The notes under the pieces: model-generated | Seen by the model: only the letters and a program-made list of their open reading frames with translations | The model's database searches: none | Told to the model about the DNA's origin: nothing | Position numbers and translations under genes: made by a program | NCBI GenBank assembly: GCA_018340375.1 | Contig: JAFFJZ010000001.1 | Location: 47,980,001-48,044,000, forward strand | Direction: 5' to 3' | Origin: Gonatopus flavifemur | Lineage: Eukaryota; Arthropoda; Insecta; Hymenoptera; Dryinidae | DNA length: 64,000 bases | Shown: positions 1 to 12,363 of the stretch, one piece after another | Numbering within the stretch: the stretch's first letter is position 1 | Layout: each line of letters starts with the position of its first letter

Positions 1-133
1 TTGATACAACTCCGATGCAGGTGGGCAAAATGCTTCACATTGTGGATGCAATCGACTTCAACGAGAGAAATGTTTTTTTCTTTTTTAAATACTACTGGTG
101 TTATTCATGCTTCTACGTTTACTAAATCCTGTA

Positions 134-1250
134 CTACTGTGACCAAGAAAGAAGGTGACACAGCATTCATTTTCATGAATCTTTATTTATTCTCCCTCTG
201 CACTTGTGCCAACGCATTTTCCAATCTTCGAAACAGTTGTAGGAGTCGGGTTCCGGGATGGCCTTCAGCTCTCTCTTCGATTCGGCTTGGATTTCCTCTA
301 TCGACTCAAAACGGTGTCCCCGGAGCGGCCAAATCAGGTGAACACGGTGGTCGTGGGACGATAAGAGTCGAGTTTTTTGCGAAATAGTCACAGAGAATCA
401 ATGCAGTGTGAGCCGATGCATTGTCGTGGTGCAAAAACCAAGATTTGTCTCGCCACAATTCCGTTCTTTTTAGGCGAATAGCTTCACGTAAAAGACGCAT
501 AACGCTCAAATAATATTCTTTGTTGACAATTTGACTCGGTGGGAGGAACTCAAAATGCACAACACCACGATAATCGAAAAAAAAAACAGTCAACGTAACC
601 TTGATTTTTGAGCGACTTTGGCGCGGTTTTTTTGGTTTTGTCTCACCTTTGGCGCGATATTCACTTGATTGATCGGTTGTTTCCGGGTTGTAATGCGTTT
701 CATCTTGTCCTGATAGTCAGCAAGCATTGTTTTACACACTTCAACGCGACGATGTTTTTCCAGGAAATTCAGTGTTTTCGGTACCAATCGAGATTTGACG
801 CGTCTGAGGGCCAAAGCATCCTTCAAAATGGTATTGACTGATTCTTTTGAAATACCAACATCATCAGCAAGATCTGTAATTGTTCATCAACGATTTAAGA
901 GCACCAAATCTTTGATTTTTCGGACGTGAACTTCTTGGAACTCTTTATACCAGTTGTAAACATTTTCTTTTCGACATAGCCTCATCACCAAAGACTTGCT
1001 GCACCATTCTTAACGCATCAGCAGCAGAAAATTCATTCCGCAAATAAAATTTAATACAAATTCTTTGCTCAACAAATGCAGACAATATAAAAATCGAAAA
1101 ATTCATTTTCAGCAGTTTACGAAACGAAGCGTATCTCAAACACTAATGAATATTTCGATGTGACCCTTGGCACGGATATCAAAGACAGTCTTACTAACCT
1201 GGAACTGAGAGTTTAAATTCAAATGTCACCTTACTTTTTGAACACACTAG
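134..1250 (-). mobile_element. mariner element copy 1, decayed, minus strand
   Basis: The ends CTACTGTGACC (left) and, on the other strand, CTAGTGTGTTCAAAAAGTAAGG match the inverted repeats of the copies at 11079 and 27683. TA dinucleotides flank both sides (132-133 and 1251-1252). At 1,117 bp it is about 170 bp shorter than copy 2 because of internal deletions. It lacks the G-run and the sequence around it after the transposase end. It is an independent, more diverged member of the same family. Confidence 0.5.
173..1139 (-). pseudogene. mariner transposase remnant (copy 1)
   Basis: Fragments read on the minus strand in several frames. They include the N-terminal region (FVEQRICIKFYLRNEFSAAD), RLVPKTLNFLEKHRRVEVCK and WFLHHDNASAHTALILCDYF. 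The GDETW block with the first catalytic Asp is deleted (the chain jumps from KMKRI to the QPIN region). The PCDFW block with the third Asp is also gone (PCSPDLAAP runs into the C-terminal part). It cannot encode active transposase. Confidence 0.5.
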
Positions 1251-1869
1251 TATATTCACCAAAATGGAGGATTTTTCCCAAAGAAAGAACAACAATATAC
1301 GAAGAAAAATATGCTTTAGGAAGTCCCCTAATTCTGTTACTATTAGAACTAAATTCAGATAAATAACTCCATTAGTTACCGACTAGGCGCTGATTGTCGA
1401 TAAATTATGGGATTCCTCGACACATCGATTTTCTCCATGTAGCTCGAATCGGATTGTAATTGATCCAATTGATACCATACCCATCCATTGATCCAATACC
1501 CACTCCGTATCTGAAATACATACAATAAATCGTATATTTTTTTCCAAAAAAGAAACAAAATCTATACCTACGTCCTTTATCATCGATTATCAATATCATC
1601 TTTCAACTCGAGCAAATAATTATACGATTAATCTTACTTTCCAATACGTCTATCAGGTCTTGGCGGGATATAAACTTTGTATTCAAGTTCATGTAACTTC
1701 ATTTTTCTCCTCGACAATAGACGTATAAAATTCTCATAACGCTTATTATTTCTCACTAGGTTCAAATTTATTAGCTCGCCAAGCTATTAGGGATAAAAAG
1801 AGTGTGTGATTAATGCCGGTAATAATAAAGTTTATGGAGATGAAAAGATTTTTGACGCAACATAAATTC

Positions 1870-1889
1870 ACACACACACACACACACCA
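1870..1889. repeat. (CA)n microsatellite
   Basis: About nine CA units, perfect apart from the end. Confidence 0.5.
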
Positions 1890-4320
1890 CTCGTATTTCT
1901 CGATGATTTTGATTCATACGTGACTTTCTCCGCAAGTTTGGTATCGTATCAAGTTGAGTAATCGAATTTTCCTTAATATGACGATATTATATTCGCAGGA
2001 TCACATTTTCAGGTATTAGAAAGACACAAAAGAACTTTGTTCGGCTTCATCCCACGTGTCCGATTTCACCCTTGTTTAAACTAGATACATGTCCCCTATG
2101 TGAAAATGTGGAGTTTAAAAACCTTGGAGAGCGAAAAACGACGTGAGCAGAGTAAACATCGTCTAGTCGCGTTTCCATCAACTTCCATTATATTCGAGAT
2201 AAGAGAATCAATTAACGAAGTTTGTTGAAATTTCGGAGACAAAAAATAATATGATAGCAATGTATATTCGTCTCGTCATATAGGAATAGAAATGACTTCT
2301 CAACGAGAGAACACGAGGATGGTAGAGGTGAAACATTGATAACCACTTGCCAAGAAATACGTATTTGACACGTACGTATTTGTTTTCAAATAAGAGAAAA
2401 TATCGTATCTTCGCGGTACACGGTGCATTGGAAAAGGAAGTTTGAACAAAAAGTTATGACACGTATGCAACTTTATAACTATTATGTATGTGCGTATCCT
2501 CACTTCGAATGCAAGGACGTCAGGATGTAGCGTCATAACTTGCAAAAACATCACTGCATCTAACCAACCGGTTTTCTCTATTGAATGGATTATTGAATTC
2601 GTCTTGACTGACGATTAGCTACGCCAAAGAGAACCTCAAGACACAACGCGAGGGAGAAATCATTTTTCGATTTCATTGATCATTTTTTCTCTATCATTTT
2701 CCAACATCGAAATCAATGGTTTATTTATTATATGACATTTATGATTATTCGAATCAATTCAAATTGTATGAATTTCTCAAATCAAATCCCACAAGAAGAG
2801 TCAAGGTAATCAAACTTTGAGAACAGTCATTGTGCTTTCTCATAGAAAATATGTTGAACTTTTATTAATGTATCTCATGAAATAATTAAACTAAAATTTA
2901 GTCGTCCCAGCTAAATTTTTGTTGTCTGAAATATAAATAAACGAGTTTTTTCAATGTGAATGAAAGATTCAGCTGTGACAAATAAAATCTATTTGGTTTA
3001 ACTGAATTTTCATTGTTTAATATTCAACTAAATTCAACTAAGTCTCGTCCCTAGGGAGAAAATCCTTTTGAACTCACTGTCCTAATATCATTGATGATTA
3101 TCGGATTGAACGTTTCGTTTCGGGTGATACGACAAAATGTCAGTTACGTGAGTCCTTGGGTTAAATATCACGTCGTGAAAGAAATATTGTGTTATGAATG
3201 ATGTAATTCTAGACGATTTGGAAACAATAAAAAACGAATTATGAATCCCATTCAGAAGCTGTCAATTGTTTTGTTGTTTTTTGTTTGTTCTTTGTCATTT
3301 CCGACATCGTATAAAATATTGCGATATGCTGTGATTTCCTCGTAGATGCTATACGATCGTATCTCTTAATAATTTTATGTAAAAATATTTTGAATAATCA
3401 AAAAAGGTAGGTGTTATTTCTATTGAATTTATCGAGTCTCATTAAGAAGTCATCGTAGAAAGCAGTGGCGTATCGTGATCTTACTCTTCTTCTCGATCAA
3501 TCTTCAAAGCGAAACAGTCTTTCAAGCATGGAATAGAAACGTTGTATCCGCGGCGTCGCTATTAAAAAAAATCTATCAAGACTTGATCTGTAATGACCTA
3601 TTATTCTCATTCGCAAATGACATTAATTTAGATTGAATTTTTTTACCCGAGAAATGCAAAGCCTAGAATTGATGATTAATAAAGTTGCAATTGATCGGAG
3701 TAATAGAAACTTTGTATTCCTTTCTTGTTTCGAGTATCGAGGGAAATGACTTTCTTTTATAACCTTCTTGATAAAATGAACCTGAAATTGATGTTGAAAT
3801 TGCATAGAATTTCATTTCACATAGATCGTGGCGTATTTGAGGTTTGAGCTGGAACAAAAAATTTCTGTTCCACATTCTCTCAACGTGAATTGCAACTGTG
3901 AATTTGAAGTGATAATAACTGGACGTTACGTACAGGGGAAAAAGTTTTGTCGAAAAGGTGAGAAATTAATGACCGTTCACCGAGAACATAATACGTTTAG
4001 TGGAATTAACTGTGAAGCATAATCAATGAGTTAAATTAAATATAGAATTAATGCCCGAGTCGAAAAAGTGTAATACTTCTTAAAACCTGATCAACATCGT
4101 GGTGATGAGCGACGATCCAGAGTTGAATCAGGTCGAATGAAAATTTTGAAAACAAGATCAGGTTGAGAAAAGCGTGAAATGAGGGTGAAAAATGAAATCA
4201 AACCTATGATGAACTCTGAAATACGCAACGAATCAAAGCTAAATCAGGTTTCACTTTTTGACTCGGTGGAATTTATTATAATTTTCACTAGTGAGTTGAT
4301 AAGGAACTCCCCTATTGATA

Positions 4321-4806
4321 GGGTAGCATGGTTCGAAATGAAAGAACTGGACGATTTTTGTCCTCATATTTCATTTTTAGACAGATTTTGTCTTGAATGT
4401 TGAATAATGCGAATGAAAACAGTACTTTTCCTTCAACGAAGGGAATGGATTGAGGAGAAATTCAGACTCAAATCATGGAGAGGTAGTGTTCTCATCCGCA
4501 TTATCCAACAATCAGGACAAAAAAGTCTGAAAACGAAATATGAGAACAAAAACTCTTCAAATTTTTCGACCCGGGGTGGTCCTATTCGGACTACGATTTT
4601 TTAGAACCATCAATACGCAGTTTCCTGTTACAGTCTCAGTATCTTCAACTAACGGTACCAGAAACCTTGGTCAGGATGCTCAAAATTTAGAAAAACGTCC
4701 CCCCCCCCCCCCCGAAGAATCAAAATTTGGTCCTAATGAACAAATGATTTTTTAATATTTTTGTTGCCTCTGCTAATTAGACGGTCGGTTTTGGACCATG
4801 CTACCC
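4321..4806 (+). mobile_element. TA-flanked inverted-repeat element GGGTAGCATGG
   Basis: The left end GGGTAGCATGGTTCG and right end (inverted) GGGTAGCATGGTCC are flanked by TA (4319-4320 and 4807-4808). At 486 bp it has no coding capacity. Its interior from about 4330 to 4577 is homologous to the separate 51283-51538 element (tttttgtcctc...cgacccgg). It also holds a 15-base C-run (4699-4713). A Tc1/mariner-type MITE is inferred from the TA duplication. Confidence 0.5.
4699..4713. repeat. C15 homopolymer
   Basis: Fifteen consecutive C, inside the 4321-4806 element. It may be subject to assembly error. Confidence 0.5.
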
Positions 4807-5003
4807 TACTATTTGTCATCAGAACTCTCGACGATGTGGAAATTGAAATTCTACGCCATTCCACCCGGAGCAAGCGTTATATCAGCACTCGTTAGGCCCT
4901 TACAAGCTTCCCGCTAGTCACTGGACTCTTGCTAGCCCTTGGCTAAATTCTCGTGAGGGCCTAAATAGTTCCATTAACGGCGTTACTAGGGACGGAATGA
5001 CTT

Positions 5004-5216
5004 CACAGTAGAAAATTTTATGTATATTTTCAATACACGCGCATGTCTCAAAACGATCCATTCAAATTTCGTGTTGAATATTGACACAAAGGATATTGAA
5101 AATTAACACAAAAGTGTTGAGTTGGCATTGAAAATCTGTCAATTCAACACCCATCTGTGTTGATCTTCAACACTAACTTTAAGTGTACCGTTTCTAACAC
5201 AAAATTTTTTACTGTG
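5004..5216 (+). mobile_element. CACAG-type MITE, GTGTTG/CAACAC word
   Basis: It starts CACAGTAGAAAATTTTATG and ends AAAATTTTTTACTGTG, with TT on both sides. The interior repeats GTGTTGA and TCAACAC/AACACA in both orientations. It is related to 52277-52488, which shares the AAAATTTTGTGT ends. Confidence 0.5.
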
Positions 5217-5294
5217 TTGCAATTGATCTGACAGTATTGACAGAATTGTAATGAGAATTATTCAACATAAGAATTAATGTGATAAACTGTATAG

Positions 5295-5530
5295 TTACCA
5301 AATTGATTTGCTTGCTTCAAATATGGGATTGGTTTATTATTACCAAAATTTGGTAACTGATACCAGGATTTGGTAATGATAAGTAAAGTTTGGTAACTAT
5401 AACCAAAGGCAATAGTTGTGAATCTGTATGTCGGTAATTATAACGAAATATTTATTGCGCCATATTCAACTATGAGATTTGGTAACTATTACCAAATGCT
5501 GGTAACCATAACTGAAACCTTTTTTCAGTG
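5295..5530 (+). mobile_element. word-repeat element, TTTGGTAA/TTACCAAA
   Basis: The interior contains four TTTGGTAA or TTTGGTA-type words and three TTACCAAA words, plus variants (GATACCAGG, TAACCAAA, GCTGGTAACC). Several are adjacent inverted pairs such as ATTACCAAAATTTGGTAAC. The right end ttttttcagtg looks like the CACTGAAAAAA terminus of other elements here. The left end is not clear, so the start is approximate. Confidence 0.5.
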
Positions 5531-5702
5531 CGTGGAAACAATAGATTAACATATGAACAATCTCCAGATTGCGATGTTATCATTCAACTCATATTCTATA
5601 GTTTTTTCTTGCATGTAAATATTGTGAATACCTAGTGTTTTACGTCAGAAATCCTTCCGCCCACAATCTAATACTAATCCATCACACGGTTTTCTGTTTC
5701 AG

Positions 5703-5794
5703 ATCAAGTTGGAACGGGTGCTGGGCGTGACTGTGTCCAGCAATGCCGCTCTCGACTGTGACGCGACCAGCGAGCTGGTCGCGTATCCTGCCGG
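5703..5794 (+). CDS. Wdr62: Wdr62 coding exon 1 of window (start of first WD40 propeller)
   Basis: The exon follows a good acceptor (ttttctgtttcag) and ends at gtaagt. It enters in phase 0 and leaves after two bases of a Gly codon. It encodes the family's conserved opening, IKLERVLGVTV then AALDCD and ELVAYPAG, which is the first blade. Relatives have about 40 residues before this, so the gene's true start lies left of the window. Only 92 nt long, it stands alone between introns of more than 5.7 kb and 31.7 kb. Recognition is by close similarity to the family consensus. Confidence 0.5.
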
Positions 5795-5959
5795 GTAAGT
5801 TAATCATCCCAAATATGTCTCTTCTTCGATATTTTATTCCCTTTTCAATCTATTCAAGTCATATCTTTATACGGGAAACATATTTCTAGGGGGGATGTCG
5901 TTCATAAACGATTTATCCGAAGTCTCAATACGTAGCGAATACCTATTCAAAAATATTCG

Positions 5960-6231
5960 CTCTCTGAAATCTTTGGAGTGAGATTTCACTCTTTAGCCAG
6001 CCAGAAGTGAGCCTGTCGAATTTTCGAGTGAAATTTCCACTCTTTTAGAGTGATATTCTAAGGTTTGAGGTTAGAAATTCACAACCACTCCGACGCTAGA
6101 GTGAATTTTTCACTCTAAAAGAGTGAGAGGTCACTCAAAACTAGTGAAAATTCCACTCGAAGCGGACAGGCTCACTTCTGACACTTGGTGGAGTGAAACG
6201 TGCGATTTTTCACTCTTCCAGATTTAGAGAG
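5960..6231 (+). mobile_element. GAGTGA-word MITE, copy a (272 bp)
   Basis: The ends are CTCTCTGAAATC and GATTTAGAGAG. GAGTGA or its inverse TCACTC occurs about ten times, and CCACTC three more. Flanks are cg (left) and tg (right), one transition apart. It is the same length as copy b at 22159. Confidence 0.5.
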
Positions 6232-6251
6232 TGATGAGAAGAAGCTATCGA

Positions 6252-6906
6252 GGGGAGGTTCTCATCAAGCGAATTCCGGAATAAGGGGATTGTCTCGAAT
6301 TTCAAGAACTTGAGTTATTTGAAACTCATTGAATGGGTCTTAAAGTACATGAAAAAAATTTTATCAAGTCAAGGGATTCGTATCCCGAAACTTCGAAGGC
6401 GTTTTTCTCGAAACCATGTTTTTCAAGTTTGACTCCACGATATCTCAAAAACTACTGAACGGATCGCTCTTTTTTTTTTATTTTGAAGCTGAATGAATTT
6501 GTTGGAGGATGAAGCTAAATGGAGATGACATTTGCTTTTTTTTTTCTTTTTATAGCACTTTAAAGAGCAAAAAAAAGGTGGAAAAACGCTAGTTTGCATC
6601 TCTGTAATTTTTTGAATTTTGGACTTTTCATTGGTTTTATTGGTACAACCTCCAACAAATATAGTATATTCCATACAAATTTTTAGATTTTTAATTTCTG
6701 ATAATTTTTGTAAGTGCCATAGAGGTTGCCCGATTGATCCCTGTTTTTTTCGGTGGTTATGTTTCAACACGTATCAACAATCGCCATGGCATTATTTTTG
6801 ACTGAAGAAAATTCTTGTTATGTACTTAAAGACTCAATTGACAAGTGTGAAAAAAAACATTCGAAAAAATCACCTTACTTCAAAGTTGCTAGATGAGAAC
6901 CTCCCC
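6252..6906 (+). mobile_element. GGGGAGGTTCTC repeat, copy 1 (655 bp)
   Basis: The left end is GGGGAGGTTCTCATCAAGCG and the right end (inverted) GGGGAGGTTCTCATCTAGCA. Flanks are tcga (left) and ttaa (right). The body contains T-runs and no conserved protein. Two more copies occur at 16934 and 39069. RGG-type termini at TTAA suggest a Kolobok-like non-autonomous element; that is inference. Confidence 0.5.
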
Positions 6907-7010
6907 TTAAGCTTCTCCCTTTTCTCTCGAGAATTGGACAATTGATCTTGTGGAATCACTGGTTTGATTCCAGTCAGTCCTGAAAATGTCTTTGTTCATT
7001 TTCAATGATT

Positions 7011-7128
7011 TAGAGTGAAAATTTGAGATCTTGTTTTATGACTAAAAGAGTAAGAATTTCACTCGAAAATTTAACAAACTCCCTTCTGGCTGGCTGAAAA
7101 GTGAAATCTCACTCTAAAAATTTGAGAA
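7011..7128 (-). mobile_element. GAGTGA-word MITE fragment
   Basis: The segment cttctggctggctgaaaag followed by tgaaatctcactctaaa is the inverted left end of the 5960-6231 family. The rest (agagtgaaaat...actaaaagag) is degenerate. Boundaries are approximate. Confidence 0.5.
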
Positions 7129-7513
7129 CGTAGCGTAAAGTGTAAATTCGTGACATTGTCAAGTCTTAAGACGTTACAATCAATATAATTTTATTGTCAC
7201 CTTGAAATGACATCGAAAGACCTCGCAAAGGCCTAGATAATTAACCTTCTGCCATGATAGAGCTGACTTTTCTCTCACTGCGGTGAATAATATCCCAAAA
7301 TAGAGCGAAACTTCCTACTTTCCAAGATCAGGATGCATAATCCACCATCATCGTGAAGAAAAAGTCCTCATACTTTTCACAATGTAGTATTCGTGTTACA
7401 CACACTATATTTGTTCTGCTATCTGAGCAGACAGTTCCGCAAACATCCCAAGTTAAATACAGAATTTGAAAAACGATTTAACAATGATCTAGCTCATGCA
7501 GAATGTATTCAAC

Positions 7514-7539
7514 AATGATGATGATGATGATGATGATGA
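7514..7539. repeat. (ATG)n microsatellite
   Basis: About eight perfect ATG/GAT units. Confidence 0.5.
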
Positions 7540-8158
7540 ATCAATATAGGTCAAGCTCATCGCGAAACGATGAGAAATGGGATAAAATATAATAATGAGG
7601 AAACTCGCTGAATACGTTACCTGGTGCATCGTGGATAACAAAACCATTACTCGTTAAAATTCGATCGTGCATTCGAATCAAAGGACACAAACTGGAAGAA
7701 TTTCTTGCAAAACAATTCCTTCGTCATAATCTTCTATTTTCGTTCTATGTTTATGTTTGTACGCGCAAAACTTACTTAGATCGTTTCTCTTTCACTCCTG
7801 CTCGTACGAGATAAAATCCAGAGTATAATCTTTTCATCATCGCGAGGTACTTTCGCCATCCTTTCATTAACGCGCGGTCAAAAGGAGAAGAAAAATGAAG
7901 GACTAAGGAGAGCACGGAGAGCCGCCTCTTTTGTTCCGACCGCGTTTATCTGTGAACAGCGCCGTACGCCACACTCGACTCCACACATACATATTATTAT
8001 ACTTTTCTCTTTTAAGATTAACGAAGTTGAACTTGGATTTCTTTTTGTTTTGTCAACGAGAAATTCTCACCTGATATCTTCATGTCGGATAAATTTGTAT
8101 ACTACTGAAACTAGAAGGAAAATCAATCAACGGAGTGTCAAGTGTTATTTCGAAACAC

Positions 8159-8170
8159 GGGGGGGGGGGG
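8159..8170. repeat. G12 homopolymer
   Basis: Twelve consecutive G, preceded by CAC, in otherwise unremarkable intron sequence. Confidence 0.5.
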
Positions 8171-9097
8171 AAGACTCGATAGATTGAGCTGGTTTTCTCA
8201 AAATCTCTTCACATTTTTTGAATGTCTTGGGATGGAAATTCATTGTTGAAGGATCTGCAAATTCACTTTGTAATTGTCATGGAAGCTTGAAGTTTCATAA
8301 TTGATGGGAAGAGTTAATGGATGAAATGGAAAACTACTAATTAAATCAACAGTACAGCTCTTTTTTTTCACCTTTTGAGTTTTTATCTTCCAGCGAGTGT
8401 CGATGATTGATAGTCATCGAACGATAATGAATTATATACTCTCAATGTATGTCAATTTCTTCCCCTATGTTTATACACGTTCTCCACTGTTATTCATGAT
8501 CATTTTCAAAGACACAATTTCTATAATGCAGTTGTGCTTACCAAATATGATGCTCGTGCGGTTACTGTTTCATTATTATAGAAGAGAAATTTATTGACCT
8601 ATGAATCGAGAATCTGACTTCAAAGTATATTCAACGAAAATCTCATAAAGTGAAATCTTCATTTATGAATAGAATGTAACATGGCGAGAACGTTGATTTA
8701 TGAATATTGCAACGCGAAAACAAATACGCGTATGCAAATTGATAAACCAAATACGACTCTTATTAAAGTTTCCATATCCTTGCCCGTTCATCATACATTC
8801 CAAACTATTGAATATCGAAGTGAATTCAATGATCCATGAAGTGAAAATCTGACTTGTTTATTAGTTACTTCAGTTATTTATGTTTCCGGCTTACCATTCC
8901 CCAGGGTTCAAATTAGATTGCATAGTAGTTACTCGATATTGATGCACTGCATTGTTAGAAATGATTGTGAATTTAATAATTGTGTATGAATTAAACTTCA
9001 CTGCACATCTGTACTTGAATAGGACATGCAGACGACATTCAGAGTCCTCGGTTGAATGTGAAATTCTGGCACATGAAATTTAAACACATCATTCTAA

Positions 9098-9233
9098 CAC
9101 GTTGTAAAAAAATCTCTACTGGAAATTCAAAACATGTGACTGTAATTTCTTACAGCTACTTTTTTCTGAATTTTCAGATAAATTTTACAGAATTTCATTT
9201 AAATTCAGAAGGAATTTTTTCTACAGTGGAAGT
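9098..9233 (+). mobile_element. possible small CACTG-type element
   Basis: Left ttgtaaaaaaatctctactg and right gaattttttctacagtgg are roughly inverted. Between them are AATTTTCAGA/TCTGAATTTT-type words in both orientations. The left end does not show a clear CAC. Weak. Confidence 0.5.
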
Positions 9234-10209
9234 GTGAATATTCCGTCGTTTGATTATTCAAAAATAAATATCAATTGTTTCAATTAGTTCATCTTGAATT
9301 TGGAAATAATTGATCCAGATTTTTGATGAGATTGCTCAAAGGTTTCTCATGGAAGATGTATTCCTTTTGAAATGGTGCACCGTTTACATAGCGAACCCAC
9401 AATTCGATCCAATGAGGTAGAAATACACTCGGAATCTGATCTCTAATTAGCCACTCCTAATTCCTTAATCGAGCGACGTGTTACCTCTCCGGACAGTTTA
9501 TACAGAATTTCATCAGGTTCCTCAAAGCAAAGACTCCTTCGCATAGTCATTCTTCAATTCGATACGGTGAATTGCATTCTAATTTCAAGAATTCGTACGA
9601 TCAAAGTTGATTTCATAAATCATTGATGCGAGTGCACGAGAATTGATTGAATGAAATGGTAAAAAGGTTGTTTATTTTCTGAATCCGCGAATTTTACAGC
9701 AGTTAATTGCTCTGCAACAGAATTGATAGAACTCCAACATCAATATTGGAAGTTGAAAATTATTGTTCTGTGAAATAGAACAATTTTTTATTTTAATTTA
9801 ATTTATCATTTAAAAGTTAACGATCTATTTAATATAACATATAGAAGTCTGTGATTACGATTGTATGGCTTCTTTATTGATACTCATTCCAATACGAGCT
9901 TACACGCAAGTTTTGCTTCCTTTCTCAACGCACGCGGATCGCCTACATGCGATAAAATATTGTTGAAAATCTATTTGAAGTTGGCTATTTTCGTTCATCA
10001 ATTTTGTGAATCATCGCAATGAATACAACAGGTGAGGATTTACGTGGATTGAATGAGCCCCAGTGATGATTATGATGATAATGATGAAGAAAAAGAACAG
10101 TTAAAGAGGATTTAATAAATTTCATTCTATGCAGTCACAAGATGAGAACCTCATGGATGGAACAACCTCTGGATTCGTCTTTGATTAAATTTCAATGCAT
10201 TAAGAATTG

Positions 10210-10345
10210 CACTGAAAGAATTACGTATTCAATTGTAGTAACTAAAAACTGTTTTCTGTTTTCTGAACGGAATATCAATTCCTCCAACTCAAAATTTGTC
10301 ATCCAATGTCATTGTGGTTGTTGTAATTAACGAGTTTTCTCAGTG
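10210..10345 (+). mobile_element. CACTG-type MITE (136 bp)
   Basis: It starts CACTGAAAGAATTACG and ends cgagttttctCAGTG, flanked by TG on both sides. The words TTGTAGTAACT and GGTTGTTGTAATTA are inverted counterparts. Confidence 0.5.
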
Positions 10346-11078
10346 TGATATAAATTCCTTTTCCTTGGAATTTAAATTTCGTCCATCAGAGTTATTGTTT
10401 TGCGCCATCCGTTGTAATTAAGTACTCATAACTTTTCCTTCACAACTTGTTCAGAGTTTCATGTACCATGTTTCTCATTACGCAAATCTCACTCACTATG
10501 GACGTTACTGGGACAATATGATGATATGATTTCTTTGTGGTATATAAACGCGAAAACCCTAAATCGAAAAATAAATTGAAAAAGTTGAACAGGTGACGTT
10601 CCCTCGTTTCTTGAATTCATTATTTTTTTTCAAATTATTATTCTATGTGACGAATTTTCAATGGAATGAGGATTTATATCCAACGAATAATTTCTAATAG
10701 AAATTGGACAGAGTGCACAAAGAAAAATGGAACTCATAAATATAATAATTTTTATATAATGAAATCTAAAACTTTTACTTGATTTTTTCATAGACTAGAA
10801 ACGATGAGGTTTGGAAAATGAATTTTTATAAGAAAATACGGAAAATGACAAATACTGTACAAAAAGTAACAGGTACCGTTGGAATTTGGAGTGCTGAACA
10901 TGGAATTTTATAAAGCGCATAGTAAAATTTGACTGTTCGGCATTTTGAATTCCAATCGTGTGTGTTCAAACTTTTCACTTTGTATTCATAATGTTTCATG
11001 TTTTGGAGTGAAAGTCCGTTTTCTGAGCCTTATCGTTTCTAGTCTATTGAAAAACTGAGAAAATGTCTCAGATGTTTA

Positions 11079-12363
11079 CTACTGTGTTCAAAAAGTAAGG
11101 TGATGTATTTGGGGAAGTGCTGTGATTTTTAGGTTAATATGACTGTCTTCGATATCCGTGCCGAGGGTCACTTCAAAATATTCATTAGTGTTTGAGATAC
11201 GCTTCGTTTTGTAAGCTGCTGAAAGTGAATTTTTCGATTTTTATGATGTCTGCATTTGTCGAGCAAAGAATTTGTATTAAATTTTGTGTCTGGAATGAAC
11301 TTTCTGCTGTTGAGTTGTTGTGGATGGTGCAGGAAACCTTTGGTGATGAGGTTATGTCGAAAAGAAAATGTTTACAAGTGGTATAAAGAGTTTCAAGGAG
11401 GTCGAGAACGTGTCGGAGACGGAAAATGCCCTGGTCGACCATCAACTTCAACTGACGAAGTTCACGTCCCAAGAATCAAAGATTCGGTGCTCGTAAATCG
11501 TCGATTAACAATTAGAGATCTTGCTGATGATGTTGGCATTTCAAGAGGATCAGTCAATACCATTTTGAAGGATGAATTTCGATTGGTACCAAAAACACTG
11601 AATTTCCTGGAAAAACATCGTCGCGTTGGAGTGTGTAAAACAATGCTTTCTGGCTATCAGGACAAAATGAAACGCATGATTACGGGAGATGAGACGTGGA
11701 TTTATGCTTACGACCCGGAAACAACCGATCAATCAAGTGAATCTCGCGCTAAAGGTGAGACAAAACCAAAAAAACCGCGCCAAAGTCGCTCAAAAATCAA
11801 GGTTATGTTGACTGTTTTTTTTTTTTCGATTATCATGGTGTTGTGCATTTTGAGTTCCTTTCGCCGGGTCAAATTGTCAACAAAGAATATTATTTGAGCG
11901 TGAGGCGTCTTTTACGTGACTGAAGCTATTCGCCTAAAAAGAACGGAATTGTGGCGAGACAACTCTTGGTTTCTGCACCACGACAATGCACCGGCTCACA
12001 CTGCATTGATTCTTTGTGAATATTTCTCAAAAAACTCGACTCTTATCGTTCCACAACTACCGTGTTCACTTGATTTGGCACCGTGCGACTTCTGGCTATT
12101 CAACAAACGCAAAAGATCGCTCCGGAGACACCGTTTTGAGTCGATAAAGGAGATCCAAGCCGAATCGAAGAGGGAGCCGAAGGCCATCCCGGAAACCGAC
12201 TTTAACAACTGTTTTGAGGATTGGTAAATGCGTTGGCATCAGTGCATCGTATCCGGGGGGGGGGGGGGGGATTACTTTGAAGGCGATGAACTTGATTTGG
12301 GAGAAAATAAATAAAGATTTTTTCAAATAAATGCTATGTCACCACATCTTTTGGACACAGTAG
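11079..12363 (+). mobile_element. mariner element copy 2, full length 1,285 bp
   Basis: It starts CTACTGTGTTCAAAAAGTAA and ends in the inverted CTACTGTGTCCAAAAGATGT, with TA at 11077-11078 and 12364-12365 as the target duplication. A length near 1.28 kb is standard for mariner. A 16-base G-run (12255-12270) lies between the transposase end and the right repeat. It is nearly identical to copy 3 over the first 880 bp, so the two copies are recent. Confidence 0.5.
11192..12227 (+). pseudogene. mariner DD34D transposase, frameshifted (copy 2)
   Basis: In frame order: MRYASFCKLL...GDEVMSKRKC, then a frame change near 11365; WYKEFQGGRERVGDGKCPGR through GDETWIYAYDPETTD; a second change at the 12-T run (about 11815-11826); then the part with HHDNAPAHTA and LAPCDFWLF, after another indel near 11920. 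The spacing from the second to the third catalytic Asp is 34 residues, the canonical mariner DD34D. All three Asp codons survive but no single frame joins them, so it is inactive. Confidence 0.5.

Larger units (their letters stand above)
1..5702 (+). other. Wdr62 upstream intron, 3' part
   Basis: This is intronic sequence up to the acceptor at 5701-5702. It holds a mariner remnant (134-1250), a TA-flanked inverted-repeat element (4321-4806) and two word-repeat elements (5004-5216 and about 5295-5530). Between 1253 and 4320 I see only a (CA)n tract at 1870-1889. I could not identify the missing N-terminal exon here, but a short exon could be hidden. Confidence 0.5.

Noticed and set aside
1..133. 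Possible extension of mariner copy 1 to the window edge
   Set aside because: The inverted repeat and TA at 132-134 mark the element's end; the first 131 bases match nothing recognised.
6423..6770. 115-codon minus-strand frame in GGGGAGG copy 1
   Set aside because: The frame is not kept in copies 2 and 3 and is dominated by poly-Lys from T-runs.
7501..7560. ATG repeat as a coding start region
   Set aside because: It is a simple microsatellite with no following open frame of interest.
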